DNA from: Flammeovirgaceae bacterium SG7u.111 | Lineage (GTDB): Bacteria; Bacteroidota; Bacteroidia; Cytophagales; Flammeovirgaceae | Direction of reading: 5' to 3' | Assembly: GCA_034044135.1 (NCBI GenBank) | Contig: CP139021.1 | Span: 6,858,001-6,922,000 of the forward strand | Length of the DNA stretch: 64,000 nucleotides | Shown here: positions 27,593 to 35,371 of the stretch, piece after piece | How positions within the stretch are numbered: the first letter of the stretch is position 1 | Layout of the letters: each line of letters begins with the position of its first letter | Translations under genes and position numbers: made by a program | The notes under the pieces: model-generated | What the model was told of the DNA's origin: nothing | Databases searched by the model: none | The model's input: only the letters and a program-made list of their open reading frames with translations

Positions 27593-28327
27593 ATGAAGCC
27601 ATTCGACGTGTTTAAGGACTTCATAAAGCAGTTCCGAGAAGATAGAAAAACTGATTATAAACTTATAAATAATCTCATTCGCAAAAATGCTTATCTAACA
27701 AGTAATCAGTTTTGTTACTTTGTTGACTATCAAAAATTTTCTATTGTTTATACCTCGGCAGGAGTAGAAAAAGTCCTTGGCTATAAGCCGGAAGAGTTCA
27801 ACATAGAAAAATATTTTGATATCATTCACCCAGAAGATAAGGAACTGGTAAAAGCCATTGCCACAGCAGGTTTTCTTTGGTGCAAAGAAAACCCTTTTGA
27901 ACCAATGGAATCCGTACTTTCTGTTACCTACAGGGTGAGGCACGCCAATGGGCATTACCTCAATTCACAACGCCAGTCGGTGATACTGGACAGAAGTGAA
28001 AAGAATAATGTGCTAGCTACGGTAGGGATTTTGACTGTATTCAGTGGAAAAGAACTTGATACTGAGGTAAAGTACTCGTTTACAGGCCCAGGAACAGCAG
28101 GTTTTCATGTGCCAGAAGTAGATAAGGACAACACTCTTTCTCTCAGTAAGCGTGAATTAATGGTGTTGAAGTTAATGGCAAAGGGACTAAGCAGCAAAGA
28201 AATTGCTGAACAGCTTTTTATCTCCAAATCGACGGTAGATGGGCACAGAAGGCAAATGCTTCGGAAGTCAGGACTGAAAAACAGTATTGAACTGGTTGTG
28301 TTGGGTATTAAAAATGGATTGGTGTAA
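27593..28327 (+). CDS. PAS domain LuxR-type regulator (copy 2)
   Basis: A 244-residue paralog of the preceding gene, with the same order: PAS at about 38-150 (FVDYQKFSIVYTSAGVEKVL, EFNIEKYFDIIHPEDKELV) and LuxR HTH at about 180-244 (LSKRELMVLKLMAKGLSSKE, FISKSTVDGHRRQMLRKSG). The linker sequence (KGFNVPEVDK in copy 1, AGFHVPEVDK here) is nearly identical, pointing to tandem duplication. The two HTHs differ at recognition-helix positions (KVTVDDHRR versus KSTVDGHRR), so they could bind related but distinct sites. Function is unknown. Confidence 0.9.
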   Translation: MKPFDVFKDFIKQFREDRKTDYKLINNLIRKNAYLTSNQFCYFVDYQKFSIVYTSAGVEKVLGYKPEEFNIEKYFDIIHPEDKELVKAIATAGFLWCKENPFEPMESVLSVTYRVRHANGHYLNSQRQSVILDRSEKNNVLATVGILTVFSGKELDTEVKYSFTGPGTAGFHVPEVDKDNTLSLSKRELMVLKLMAKGLSSKEIAEQLFISKSTVDGHRRQMLRKSGLKNSIELVVLGIKNGLV

Positions 28328-28377
28328 AAAATAGACAATGCTCTCATTGGCTACACGACTTCGGTTTCCTTACCTTC

Positions 28378-29187
28378 CTATGCTAACGACTTGAAGAATC
28401 TCAATAATAGTTTATTAAACTCTTTGGGTTGGCTTAGTTGGGTACAATGAAAGGCATTTTCAATTACTTGGATTTTTCTTTCGAAAAGAGTAGGAAAGTC
28501 TATTTGTTGAATATATTCCAAGCTTACGCCAAGCTCTTTCTCTCCGTGCGCTACCAAAATAGGGATTCCCGATTTTTTCACTATCTCGGCTTCGTCCTCT
28601 TCGCTCCAGTTGGAGATGTCTTGGTAAAGGGAAGTTTTAAATGCTGGATCGGTTCGGAGGATTTGCTGAACTAATATTTCTTGGCGCTCGACCTGGATAA
28701 ACACTTTGGCAAGTACCAATGCTTCTTCGGATGTAAGCTCAGGCTTGAAAAGCAATCCAACGTCTAATGTTGGCAAAAAAGCTGTTGCCATATCTGCCAC
28801 AGTTCTAAGCGGAGGAGTCCCAAAAATCCCAATCCCCCCAATGTCTCCCACCTCGCTGGCATAGTGCAAAGCGATATGACCTCCTAAAGAGTTGGCAATC
28901 ACTATCGGTTTGTTCAGCTCTAGGTGTTCCACCACTGCTTGCACTTGGCTAACCATTCCTTGGATACTATAGTCTTCCGAGGGCGAAGGTGAGTTGCCCG
29001 AAGCCCCATGTCCCAAAAAGTCGAAGGCAACTAGATGGAACTCTTTCTCTAGTTCAGGGACGAATTGGGACGCAAATGTTTCGGAAGACAATGAGTTTCC
29101 GTGTAAAAACAACACAGATCGTGCATTGTTAGGGCTTTCATAAATTGCGTATTGTCTACCGTCTATGCCGTGAAGAGTAGGTGTCAT
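28378..29187 (-). CDS. Alpha/beta-fold hydrolase
   Basis: A 269-residue cytoplasmic hydrolase. The oxyanion region is VLFLHGNSLSSETFASQF (about residues 25-42). The nucleophile elbow is IVIANSLGGHIAL (Ser about 103), where the usual first Gly of GxSxG is Ala. The acid is likely in LVAHGEKELG and the base in NAFHCTQLSQP near the C-terminus. The cap domain (about 130-195) is helical. Substrate is unknown. Its upstream region is interrupted by the IS5-family element starting 69 bp before the start codon, which could have changed its expression. Confidence 0.88.
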   Translation of the reverse strand: MTPTLHGIDGRQYAIYESPNNARSVLFLHGNSLSSETFASQFVPELEKEFHLVAFDFLGHGASGNSPSPSEDYSIQGMVSQVQAVVEHLELNKPIVIANSLGGHIALHYASEVGDIGGIGIFGTPPLRTVADMATAFLPTLDVGLLFKPELTSEEALVLAKVFIQVERQEILVQQILRTDPAFKTSLYQDISNWSEEDEAEIVKKSGIPILVAHGEKELGVSLEYIQQIDFPTLFERKIQVIENAFHCTQLSQPKEFNKLLLRFFKSLA

Positions 29188-29255
29188 AAGTAAAAAACCT
29201 AGTTAGGGTGTTAATACCATGAGCTTACATAGCTTACAGGCAGGAAAAAGACTAA

Positions 29256-30122
29256 GAGCATGTTTAAATTTTGAAAAGAGCCGGGCAGGCTAAAACTTTG
29301 TAGTGACGAAACAACAAAGTTTATGGAAACAGGATATACCCGCTTGACCTCCCGGCAATGGCAATATATAAAAGAATATCTTCCCGTGGAAAGGAAACGC
29401 AAATATGACCTCAGGGACGTGGTGGACTCGATCTTGTACTGCATGCGCAGCGGACAGCAGTGGCGCAGCCTCTCGGGCGAGGGACGCCCTCCTTGGAATG
29501 TGGTATACTATTATTTCCGCAAGTGGCAGGGGGACAACACGCTTTTTCGGCTGAACGCGGCACTCAACCAACTAGAGCGCAAGAGGAAGGGCAAGAAGGC
29601 GACCCCGAGCATGCTTTCCATTGATAGCCAGTCGGTAAAGTGCGCGCCTTTTATCGGGCAGGACACGGGGCTGGACGGCAACAAGAAGGTGAACGGGAGA
29701 AAAAGGCACGTCATCACCGATACGCTCGGGCTGGTATGGGGAGTGGTCGCCACTGGCGCCAACGAGCATGACGGCACGATAGGGCAACGGGTGGTGGAGC
29801 CCCTCTTGGGCTACCTGCACAGGATGGAAAAGATCCTGGCAGACCAGGCCTATAAAAAGAAGTTCACCGGATGGGTAGAGGACAACATAAGGGGCGTAGA
29901 GGTCGAGATATCCTCTTGTCCCCCAACCCCCAGGGGCTTTGTGCCCATCAAGTGGAGATGGGTCACCGAGAGGACATTCGGCACGTTCAATTTCTTCCGG
30001 AGGCTGTCCAAAGACTATGAAAAAACTACCAAAAGCCAAGAAGCTTGGGTTTTATGGCAAAACTGCCAAATAATACTTAATAGGATCAAAAAAATGCCTA
30101 TTTAAAATTTTTAAACATGATC
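29256..30122 (+). mobile_element. IS5-family insertion sequence, intact, 867 bp
   Basis: The ends are GAGCATGTTTAAA (from 29256) and, inverted, GATCATGTTTAAA (to 30122), one mismatch in 13 bp. Both sides are flanked by TAA (29253-29255 and 30123-30125), which fits the 3-bp target duplications of the ISL2/IS1031 subgroups. One transposase gene fills the element. It is more GC-rich than neighbouring genes. It lies between the alpha/beta hydrolase and what looks like a former regulatory spacer. Confidence 0.9.
29323..30105 (+). CDS. IS5-family transposase
   Basis: A 260-residue DDE transposase. The N-terminus has the DUF4096-type helix-turn-helix (TSRQWQYIKEYLPVERKRKY, SILYCMRSGQQWRSL, PPWNVVYYYFRKW). 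The catalytic domain has SIDSQSVKCAPF (first Asp), GLVWGVVATGANEHDGTI, ILADQAYKKKF (second Asp) and WVTERTFGTFNFFRRLSKDYE (Glu). This order is the standard IS5/IS1182-like DDE arrangement. It appears complete and undamaged, so the element may still be active. Confidence 0.94.
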   Translation: METGYTRLTSRQWQYIKEYLPVERKRKYDLRDVVDSILYCMRSGQQWRSLSGEGRPPWNVVYYYFRKWQGDNTLFRLNAALNQLERKRKGKKATPSMLSIDSQSVKCAPFIGQDTGLDGNKKVNGRKRHVITDTLGLVWGVVATGANEHDGTIGQRVVEPLLGYLHRMEKILADQAYKKKFTGWVEDNIRGVEVEISSCPPTPRGFVPIKWRWVTERTFGTFNFFRRLSKDYEKTTKSQEAWVLWQNCQIILNRIKKMPI

Positions 30123-30141
30123 TAAGCTTATTTGAAAAAAT

Positions 30142-30163
30142 CAATCCCTAAAATTGGGGATTT
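30142..30163. repeat. Weak hairpin next to the IS5 element
   Basis: AATCCC (30143-30148) pairs with GGGATT (30157-30162), followed by a short T run. It could be a leftover terminator or leader structure in the 318-bp spacer between the IS and ackA. Confidence 0.35.
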
Positions 30164-30186
30164 TACATATTTCTCCTTTCAAAAAC

Positions 30187-30200
30187 CCTCACATGTGAGG
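30187..30200. promoter_or_regulatory. Perfect 14-bp palindrome, first of a pair
   Basis: CCTCACATGTGAGG is fully self-complementary. It lies 65 bp beyond the IS5 right end and 22 bp from a second perfect palindrome. Confidence 0.45.
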
Positions 30201-30221
30201 ATTGACTGATGTAAAATACAC

Positions 30222-30235
30222 ATGTAAATTTACAT
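30222..30235. promoter_or_regulatory. Perfect 14-bp palindrome, second of a pair
   Basis: ATGTAAATTTACAT is fully self-complementary. A consensus-like -7 box TAATTTTG (30249-30256, + strand) follows 14 bp later, but no gene on that strand follows. Confidence 0.45.
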
Positions 30236-30408
30236 ACGAATAACAGAGTAATTTTGCCCTTGTATAAATATAGGTTTGTGCTGAGTGGAAATAAAAGAAA
30301 AAGGGGGCTATTCTATCGTGCTTTTCCTTGTAGTTTTATGAGGATTGGCTTTTGTAAATGAATATAATGGAGCAATAATAAGATTGACAATTAAACCAAA
30401 CTTATTTG

Positions 30409-30439
30409 AACAGCCCACCTAATATTTAGGTGGGCTGTT
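30409..30439. terminator. Hairpin after ackA
   Basis: AACAGCCCACCTAA (30409-30422) pairs perfectly with TTAGGTGGGCTGTT (30426-30439). The stem is very stable; the T run is better on the + strand than on the ackA strand, so it may be bidirectional. Confidence 0.7.
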
Positions 30440-30444
30440 TTACT

Positions 30445-31650
30445 TTATCTCACTACATCATACGTCTGATGGGCTATTTCTAGCTCTTCGTTGGTTGGGA
30501 TGACCAACACTTTTACCTTACTAGCAGGAGTACTAATTTCTATAGGTTCTCTTGCCCGTTGATCGTTTACTTCTTCATCTATTTCAATACCCAGTTTCTC
30601 CAAGCCTTCTAATGAATGTTTTCTCACGAATGGACTATTTTCTCCCACCCCAGCAGTAAACACGATCACATCTACTCCGCCTAATGCGGCAATGTAGGAA
30701 CCAATGTATTTTCTGATACGATAGCAATAAATATCCAAAGCTGTAATGGCTTCTTCTTCACCGGCATCTTTTCTCGCTTCTATGTCCCTTAGGTCATTTT
30801 GCCCGGTCAAGCCTTTCATGCCGCTTTCTTTGTTCAGTAGTTTGTCTATTTCGTCAAAGGATTTCCCTAATGTTTTCCCTAGAAAAAAGAAAAGCGCAGG
30901 GTCGATATCGCCACTTCTCGTACCCATTACAAGACCTCCGAGCGGACTCAACCCCATGCTAGTATCTATACATTTCCCACCTTGTACCGCAGCCATACTA
31001 CAGCCGTTGCCAAGGTGCACGGTAATCGTATTCAAACTTTCAAGCGGCTTATCTAAATAATCCGCAGCTGCTTTTGATACAAATAAGTGAGAAGTACCAT
31101 GAAAACCATAAGCTCGCACACCATTTTCGTGGTAAAGCTCTTTGGGAACAGCGTAGCGATAAGCCCTTTTTGGCATAGTCTGGTGAAAAGCAGTGTCAAA
31201 AACAGCCACGTGGGTAGCATTGGGGAAAACCTCTTCGGCAACTTCAATCCCTATCAAATTGAGCGGATTGTGCAAAGGAGCTAGAGGGGAAAGCTTCTTT
31301 ATTCCATCTTTCACTTCTTGGTCAATCACCACTGTTTTTTTGAAAAGCTCGCCACCGTGTACCGCTCTATGACCTACCGCAAAAATTTCATCCGCAGAAT
31401 TTATTACACCAAACTCCTTATCCATCAGCAGCTCGTTTACTCTCAGCATACCTTCTCTGTGGTCTTGCAATTTCAACTCTTCCTTTTTGACTTTCTCCTC
31501 AGCTGAGTCTGGATGGATTACATGCTTGATTTGACTCATAGATTCGCCTATTTTTTCAACCACCCCCGAAGTAAGCACATCGTCCTTCTCCATATCAAAC
31601 AATTGATATTTGATAGATGAACTTCCTGTATTTATTACCAATATTTTCAT
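30445..31650 (-). CDS. ackA: Acetate kinase
   Basis: This enzyme makes ATP and acetate from acetyl phosphate and ADP in the cytoplasm, the second step of the Pta-AckA pathway. The 401-residue protein starts MKILVINTGSSSIKYQLF (Asn 7 of the family signature) and has VGHRAVHGGELF, VAVFDTAFHQTMP, TVHLGNGCSMAAV and FTAGVGENSPFVR, all diagnostic. Length is normal. It starts 27 bp after the pta stop, so pta-ackA form an operon. A strong hairpin follows the gene. It completes overflow acetate metabolism and substrate-level ATP formation. Confidence 0.96.
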   Translation of the reverse strand: MKILVINTGSSSIKYQLFDMEKDDVLTSGVVEKIGESMSQIKHVIHPDSAEEKVKKEELKLQDHREGMLRVNELLMDKEFGVINSADEIFAVGHRAVHGGELFKKTVVIDQEVKDGIKKLSPLAPLHNPLNLIGIEVAEEVFPNATHVAVFDTAFHQTMPKRAYRYAVPKELYHENGVRAYGFHGTSHLFVSKAAADYLDKPLESLNTITVHLGNGCSMAAVQGGKCIDTSMGLSPLGGLVMGTRSGDIDPALFFFLGKTLGKSFDEIDKLLNKESGMKGLTGQNDLRDIEARKDAGEEEAITALDIYCYRIRKYIGSYIAALGGVDVIVFTAGVGENSPFVRKHSLEGLEKLGIEIDEEVNDQRAREPIEISTPASKVKVLVIPTNEELEIAHQTYDVVR

Positions 31651-31677
31651 ATCAACTATTTTCTTTTAATTCGTTTA

Positions 31678-33786
31678 TTAAAGTTCTTCACCAATACTTT
31701 GCGCCTGTATAGCGGTAATCACTACGGTATTGATGATATCTGGAACAGTACAACCCCTGCTTAGGTCATTGACAGGCTTTTTCAGACCTTGCAACACAGG
31801 ACCGATGGCAATTGCACCCGTTTCCCTTTGCACCGCTTTGTATGTATTATTTCCAGTATTAAGATCAGGAAAGATCAACACAGATGCTTGACCTGCCACT
31901 TCCGAACCTGGCATTTTTTGGGAGCCCACTTGCTTATCGACCGCGGCATCGTACTGGATAGGGCCTTCTATTTTGAGGTCCGGCCTTCTTTCTTTGGCTA
32001 TTTTGGTCGCTTCCCTTACTTTGTCAACTTCCGCCCCTTTTCCAGAGTCTCCCGATGAATAGGAAAGCATGGCTACTTTAGGATCTACATCGAAAGCTAA
32101 GCTTGTTTCCGCAGAAGAAATAGCTATTTCTGCTAATTGTTCTGCATTTGGGTTCGGGTTCACGGCACAGTCGCCATACACCAATACCCTGTCTTCTAAG
32201 CACATAAAAAATACTGAAGAAACAGTGCTGCAGCCTTTTTTGGTTTTGATAATTTGCAATGCTGGGCGAATGGTATGCTGGGTGGTATGCATTGCGCCAG
32301 AAACCATACCATCTGCATGACCTTTGTGCACCATCATAGTTCCATAAAACGAAACATCACACATAGAGTCTTGCGCTTGCTCCTTAGTCATACCTTTCGC
32401 TTTTCTAATCTCTAAGAGAGTCTCGGTGTATTCTTCAAACTGCGGAGAAGTCGCCGGTTCAATTATCTTAATTCTGTCCAGGTCGATGCGCAAGCCCTGT
32501 TGGCGAATAGTGGTCACAATTCGATCTTCGTTACCCAAAAGCGTAAGGTCTACAATATCGTTTTCTAAGATATATTCAGCGGCTTTCAGTACCCTCAAAT
32601 CACGACCTTCTGGCAATACGATATGTTTTCGAGAGCTTTTTGCCTTCTGCACCAGATTGTACTCAAACATCCTTGGAGTAACACCTCTCGACTTTATGGT
32701 ACTTATTTTTTCTTCAAGCGCCTTTGTGTCTACATATTTTTCAAATATTTTCAAGCTCAACGCTATTTTAGTCGTATTCTCAGGAGCAATATGCGAATGG
32801 ATAGAGCCTAGTTTGGAAGCGGTATTGAACGTATTCATCTCCACTGACAGGATCGGCACTAGGTTTGGGATACCGTCGAGCAAGCGGGTGATAGTAGCAG
32901 GAGGGTTATACTGAGTAGTGAGAATTACCCCCGAAATAGGCGGATAATTGGTAGACTGGTGAGCCTGCAACACACTCATTATCACATCTCCCCTATCACC
33001 TGGTGTAATTACCAAGCAATTTTCCGTAAGGTGTTCTAGATAATTTTGGATTTGCATAGAAGCAACCGAAAAGCGAAAAGCTTGTCTATCCAGCTGATCT
33101 TTGCCAAAAAGAATTTCTGCATCGAGGTGATCGGCTACCTCTTGCATGGTTGGGCTCTTGAGCACGATATTGTCAGGAATGACAGAAAGCACGGGGCTTT
33201 CTAGAGTGATCTTTTCCCTCATGCTCATCAGTAACTCGTGCGCATCGGCAGGATCGGCGCGGTTAAGCAACACAGCTGCTATTTCACATTCTTTTTCTAT
33301 AAACTGATCGAGGTATAATTGAACGCCGCTTACCGCATCGTTTATATCACGGTTATTTGCACTGCCCAATATCAATACAGGGCAACCCAAGTTACGAGCT
33401 ACTTCTACGTTTATATTAAAATCAAAAGCAGATCTTTCGCGAACAAAGTCAGTCCCTTCTACCAATACAAAATCACACTTTTGCTCTAGTTTTTTGTATT
33501 TATCTATGATCTTGTCGAGCAATGCATCTTGCTTTCCCTGAGCAATCATTTCTCTGGCCTCATGCCTTCGAAAGGCAAAAGTATCTTCATAGTCCAAGTC
33601 AAGGTCGAAGTGCCGAAGTATCAAGTCAATATTTTTATCTCGTTTTTCGGGGGAGCGCTCGGTAATGATTGGTCTAAAAATCCCTACTTTTTTAGTCTTT
33701 CTCAATACCATATCCATAATCCCCAAGCAAATCAGGGATTTTCCACAAGCTGGTTCTGGGGTTGTTACATATATTGATGCCGCCAT
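31678..33786 (-). CDS. pta: Phosphate acetyltransferase, long form
   Basis: This enzyme converts acetyl-CoA and phosphate into acetyl phosphate. The 702-residue protein is the long three-domain type: an N-terminal P-loop-like domain (PEPACGKSLICLGIMDMVL, about residues 10-28), a DRTGG domain (about 210-320, VITPGDRGDVIMSVL), and the catalytic PTA domain (about 375-702) with HIVLPEGRDLRVLKAA, VSGAMHTTQHTIRPAL, YGDCAVNPNPNAEQLAEIA and GPVLQGLKKPVNDLSRG. It is the first gene of pta-ackA. The N-terminal domain is regulatory in other long Pta enzymes. Confidence 0.96.
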   Translation of the reverse strand: MAASIYVTTPEPACGKSLICLGIMDMVLRKTKKVGIFRPIITERSPEKRDKNIDLILRHFDLDLDYEDTFAFRRHEAREMIAQGKQDALLDKIIDKYKKLEQKCDFVLVEGTDFVRERSAFDFNINVEVARNLGCPVLILGSANNRDINDAVSGVQLYLDQFIEKECEIAAVLLNRADPADAHELLMSMREKITLESPVLSVIPDNIVLKSPTMQEVADHLDAEILFGKDQLDRQAFRFSVASMQIQNYLEHLTENCLVITPGDRGDVIMSVLQAHQSTNYPPISGVILTTQYNPPATITRLLDGIPNLVPILSVEMNTFNTASKLGSIHSHIAPENTTKIALSLKIFEKYVDTKALEEKISTIKSRGVTPRMFEYNLVQKAKSSRKHIVLPEGRDLRVLKAAEYILENDIVDLTLLGNEDRIVTTIRQQGLRIDLDRIKIIEPATSPQFEEYTETLLEIRKAKGMTKEQAQDSMCDVSFYGTMMVHKGHADGMVSGAMHTTQHTIRPALQIIKTKKGCSTVSSVFFMCLEDRVLVYGDCAVNPNPNAEQLAEIAISSAETSLAFDVDPKVAMLSYSSGDSGKGAEVDKVREATKIAKERRPDLKIEGPIQYDAAVDKQVGSQKMPGSEVAGQASVLIFPDLNTGNNTYKAVQRETGAIAIGPVLQGLKKPVNDLSRGCTVPDIINTVVITAIQAQSIGEEL

Positions 33787-34252
33787 TTTTTATAGTTAAT
33801 CTGCTTTGTTTATAATTAGGTAAGATATAATCGAGTGCAAGTTAACAGTCGTACCTCTTAAATATAATGACCTTTGTCAAGCTATAAAGCCTAGTTTGGT
33901 TAATTTTTCAATCGGGAACGGTTGCCCTCTAAAAAAATATTTTCGGCCTTGAAAAGTAATCCCAAAAAGCAGGCTTCATTTCAATGCAACTCGGTACTCA
34001 CCGCCAGCTATGTGAAAAGCAAAGGCGGTTTATAAGATGTAAAAAACAGAATCATAACAAACATAAAACGAAATCAAACAGCCTTTTGAATACAGAATAA
34101 TCCTTTAAAAGGATGGAAAAATCCAACTTTATAACATGTCTTGAACCCCAATTGGCAAAAAAATAACGTTTTGAGTTAATAAACTCTCTGTCCTACAACC
34201 TACACTATCACTCATCACTTCGAAACAGTTTAGTTAAAAACCTTCAATTACT
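33787..34252. other. Divergent spacer between pta and the TPR gene
   Basis: A 466-bp AT-rich spacer that must hold promoters for pta and the TPR gene. No exact TTTG/TAnnTTTG pair, strong hairpin or coding stretch was seen in it. Confidence 0.5.
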
Positions 34253-35320
34253 ATGAACAAAAAGAATTTTATGAAAAAAATGTTACTAGCTATTCTTTTT
34301 AGCTTTTCATTAAATTATTTCACTTTCGCTCAAAACAACCAAGTAAATGTAATTGACCCTTCCCAAGAAGCCATGTTGGCAACCTACAACCAGGGCATTA
34401 GTTATCTCGAGCAAAAACGCTATACGGAAGCTATAAAAGAATTTGATAAAGCTATCAATGGCAGCCCAAACTTCTACAAGGCTTACTTTAATAGGGCACA
34501 TGCTTATGAGAAACTAGAAAAGTACGGTTCGGCTATTTGGAACTACTCAAAATGCATAAGCTTGCAGCCTAGGGAAAGCAAAACTTATTTTGCCAGAGGG
34601 AAATGTAAGGCATCGCTCGGGCAAGCAGATAAGGCAATGACCGATTTTAATAGAGCCTTGGAGCTTGACCCTCAAAATACGGATGTTTATTACTTTAAAG
34701 GTCTTGTTTTGTTTGAGCAACAAAACTATCACGCTGCTATTTCACAATACGACCAAGCGCTTAAGGTAAACCCTTCTTTTGTAAATGCTCTTAACGACAG
34801 AGCTGGGGCTAAACGAATGATAGATGACTTGGATGGCGCTATTGAAGATTACCAAAAAGCAATTCAGGCAGAAAAAAGCCACGATTTCGTGTACAACAAT
34901 CTCGCTTCTGCTTTTAGGCTCAAAGGAGACTTTGACAAAGCAATCGAAAACTACTCTGCCGCAATTACGCTAAAGCCCACTTCATTTTTATTTTACAACA
35001 ATAGAGGAAGGGCTTACTTTGAAAAGGGAGAATTTTCAAAAGCGTTGAAAGATTTTGACAAGGCTATTGAGCTCAACCCTAAATATGCTTTGGCATATAA
35101 TAACCGTGCAAGTGCCCACAAACAACTGAAATCGTATAAGCTAGCGGAAAACGATGCTACAAAAGCAATTTCGCTCAAGCCTGATTTTGGTGCTGCGTAT
35201 TTGAACAGGGGTATTATCAGGGAAATGTTGAGAGACCAAGCAAGTGCGTGCCAAGATTGGGACAGAGCCGCACAACTTGGTATTGAAACTGCAAAACAAT
35301 ATACCCAAAGCTGCAAGTAA
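34253..35320 (+). CDS. Exported TPR repeat protein
   Basis: A 355-residue protein with a signal peptide (LLAILFSFSLNYFTFAQ, about residues 10-26). It has nine consecutive 34-residue TPR repeats from about residue 40 to 345. Examples are TYNQGISYLEQKRYTEAIKE at repeat 1 and YNNRGRAYFEKGEFSKALKD at repeat 7. It lacks any catalytic domain, so it is a protein-protein scaffold in the periplasm or at the outer membrane. It precedes a PorE-like protein by 51 bp, which suggests co-transcription and a shared envelope function. A second ATG six codons in would also keep the signal peptide. Confidence 0.9.
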   Translation: MNKKNFMKKMLLAILFSFSLNYFTFAQNNQVNVIDPSQEAMLATYNQGISYLEQKRYTEAIKEFDKAINGSPNFYKAYFNRAHAYEKLEKYGSAIWNYSKCISLQPRESKTYFARGKCKASLGQADKAMTDFNRALELDPQNTDVYYFKGLVLFEQQNYHAAISQYDQALKVNPSFVNALNDRAGAKRMIDDLDGAIEDYQKAIQAEKSHDFVYNNLASAFRLKGDFDKAIENYSAAITLKPTSFLFYNNRGRAYFEKGEFSKALKDFDKAIELNPKYALAYNNRASAHKQLKSYKLAENDATKAISLKPDFGAAYLNRGIIREMLRDQASACQDWDRAAQLGIETAKQYTQSCK

Positions 35321-35371
35321 CTCCTTGATGACCATTAGCATTTTATCAAAAATTAGCTAGAAATATCTATT

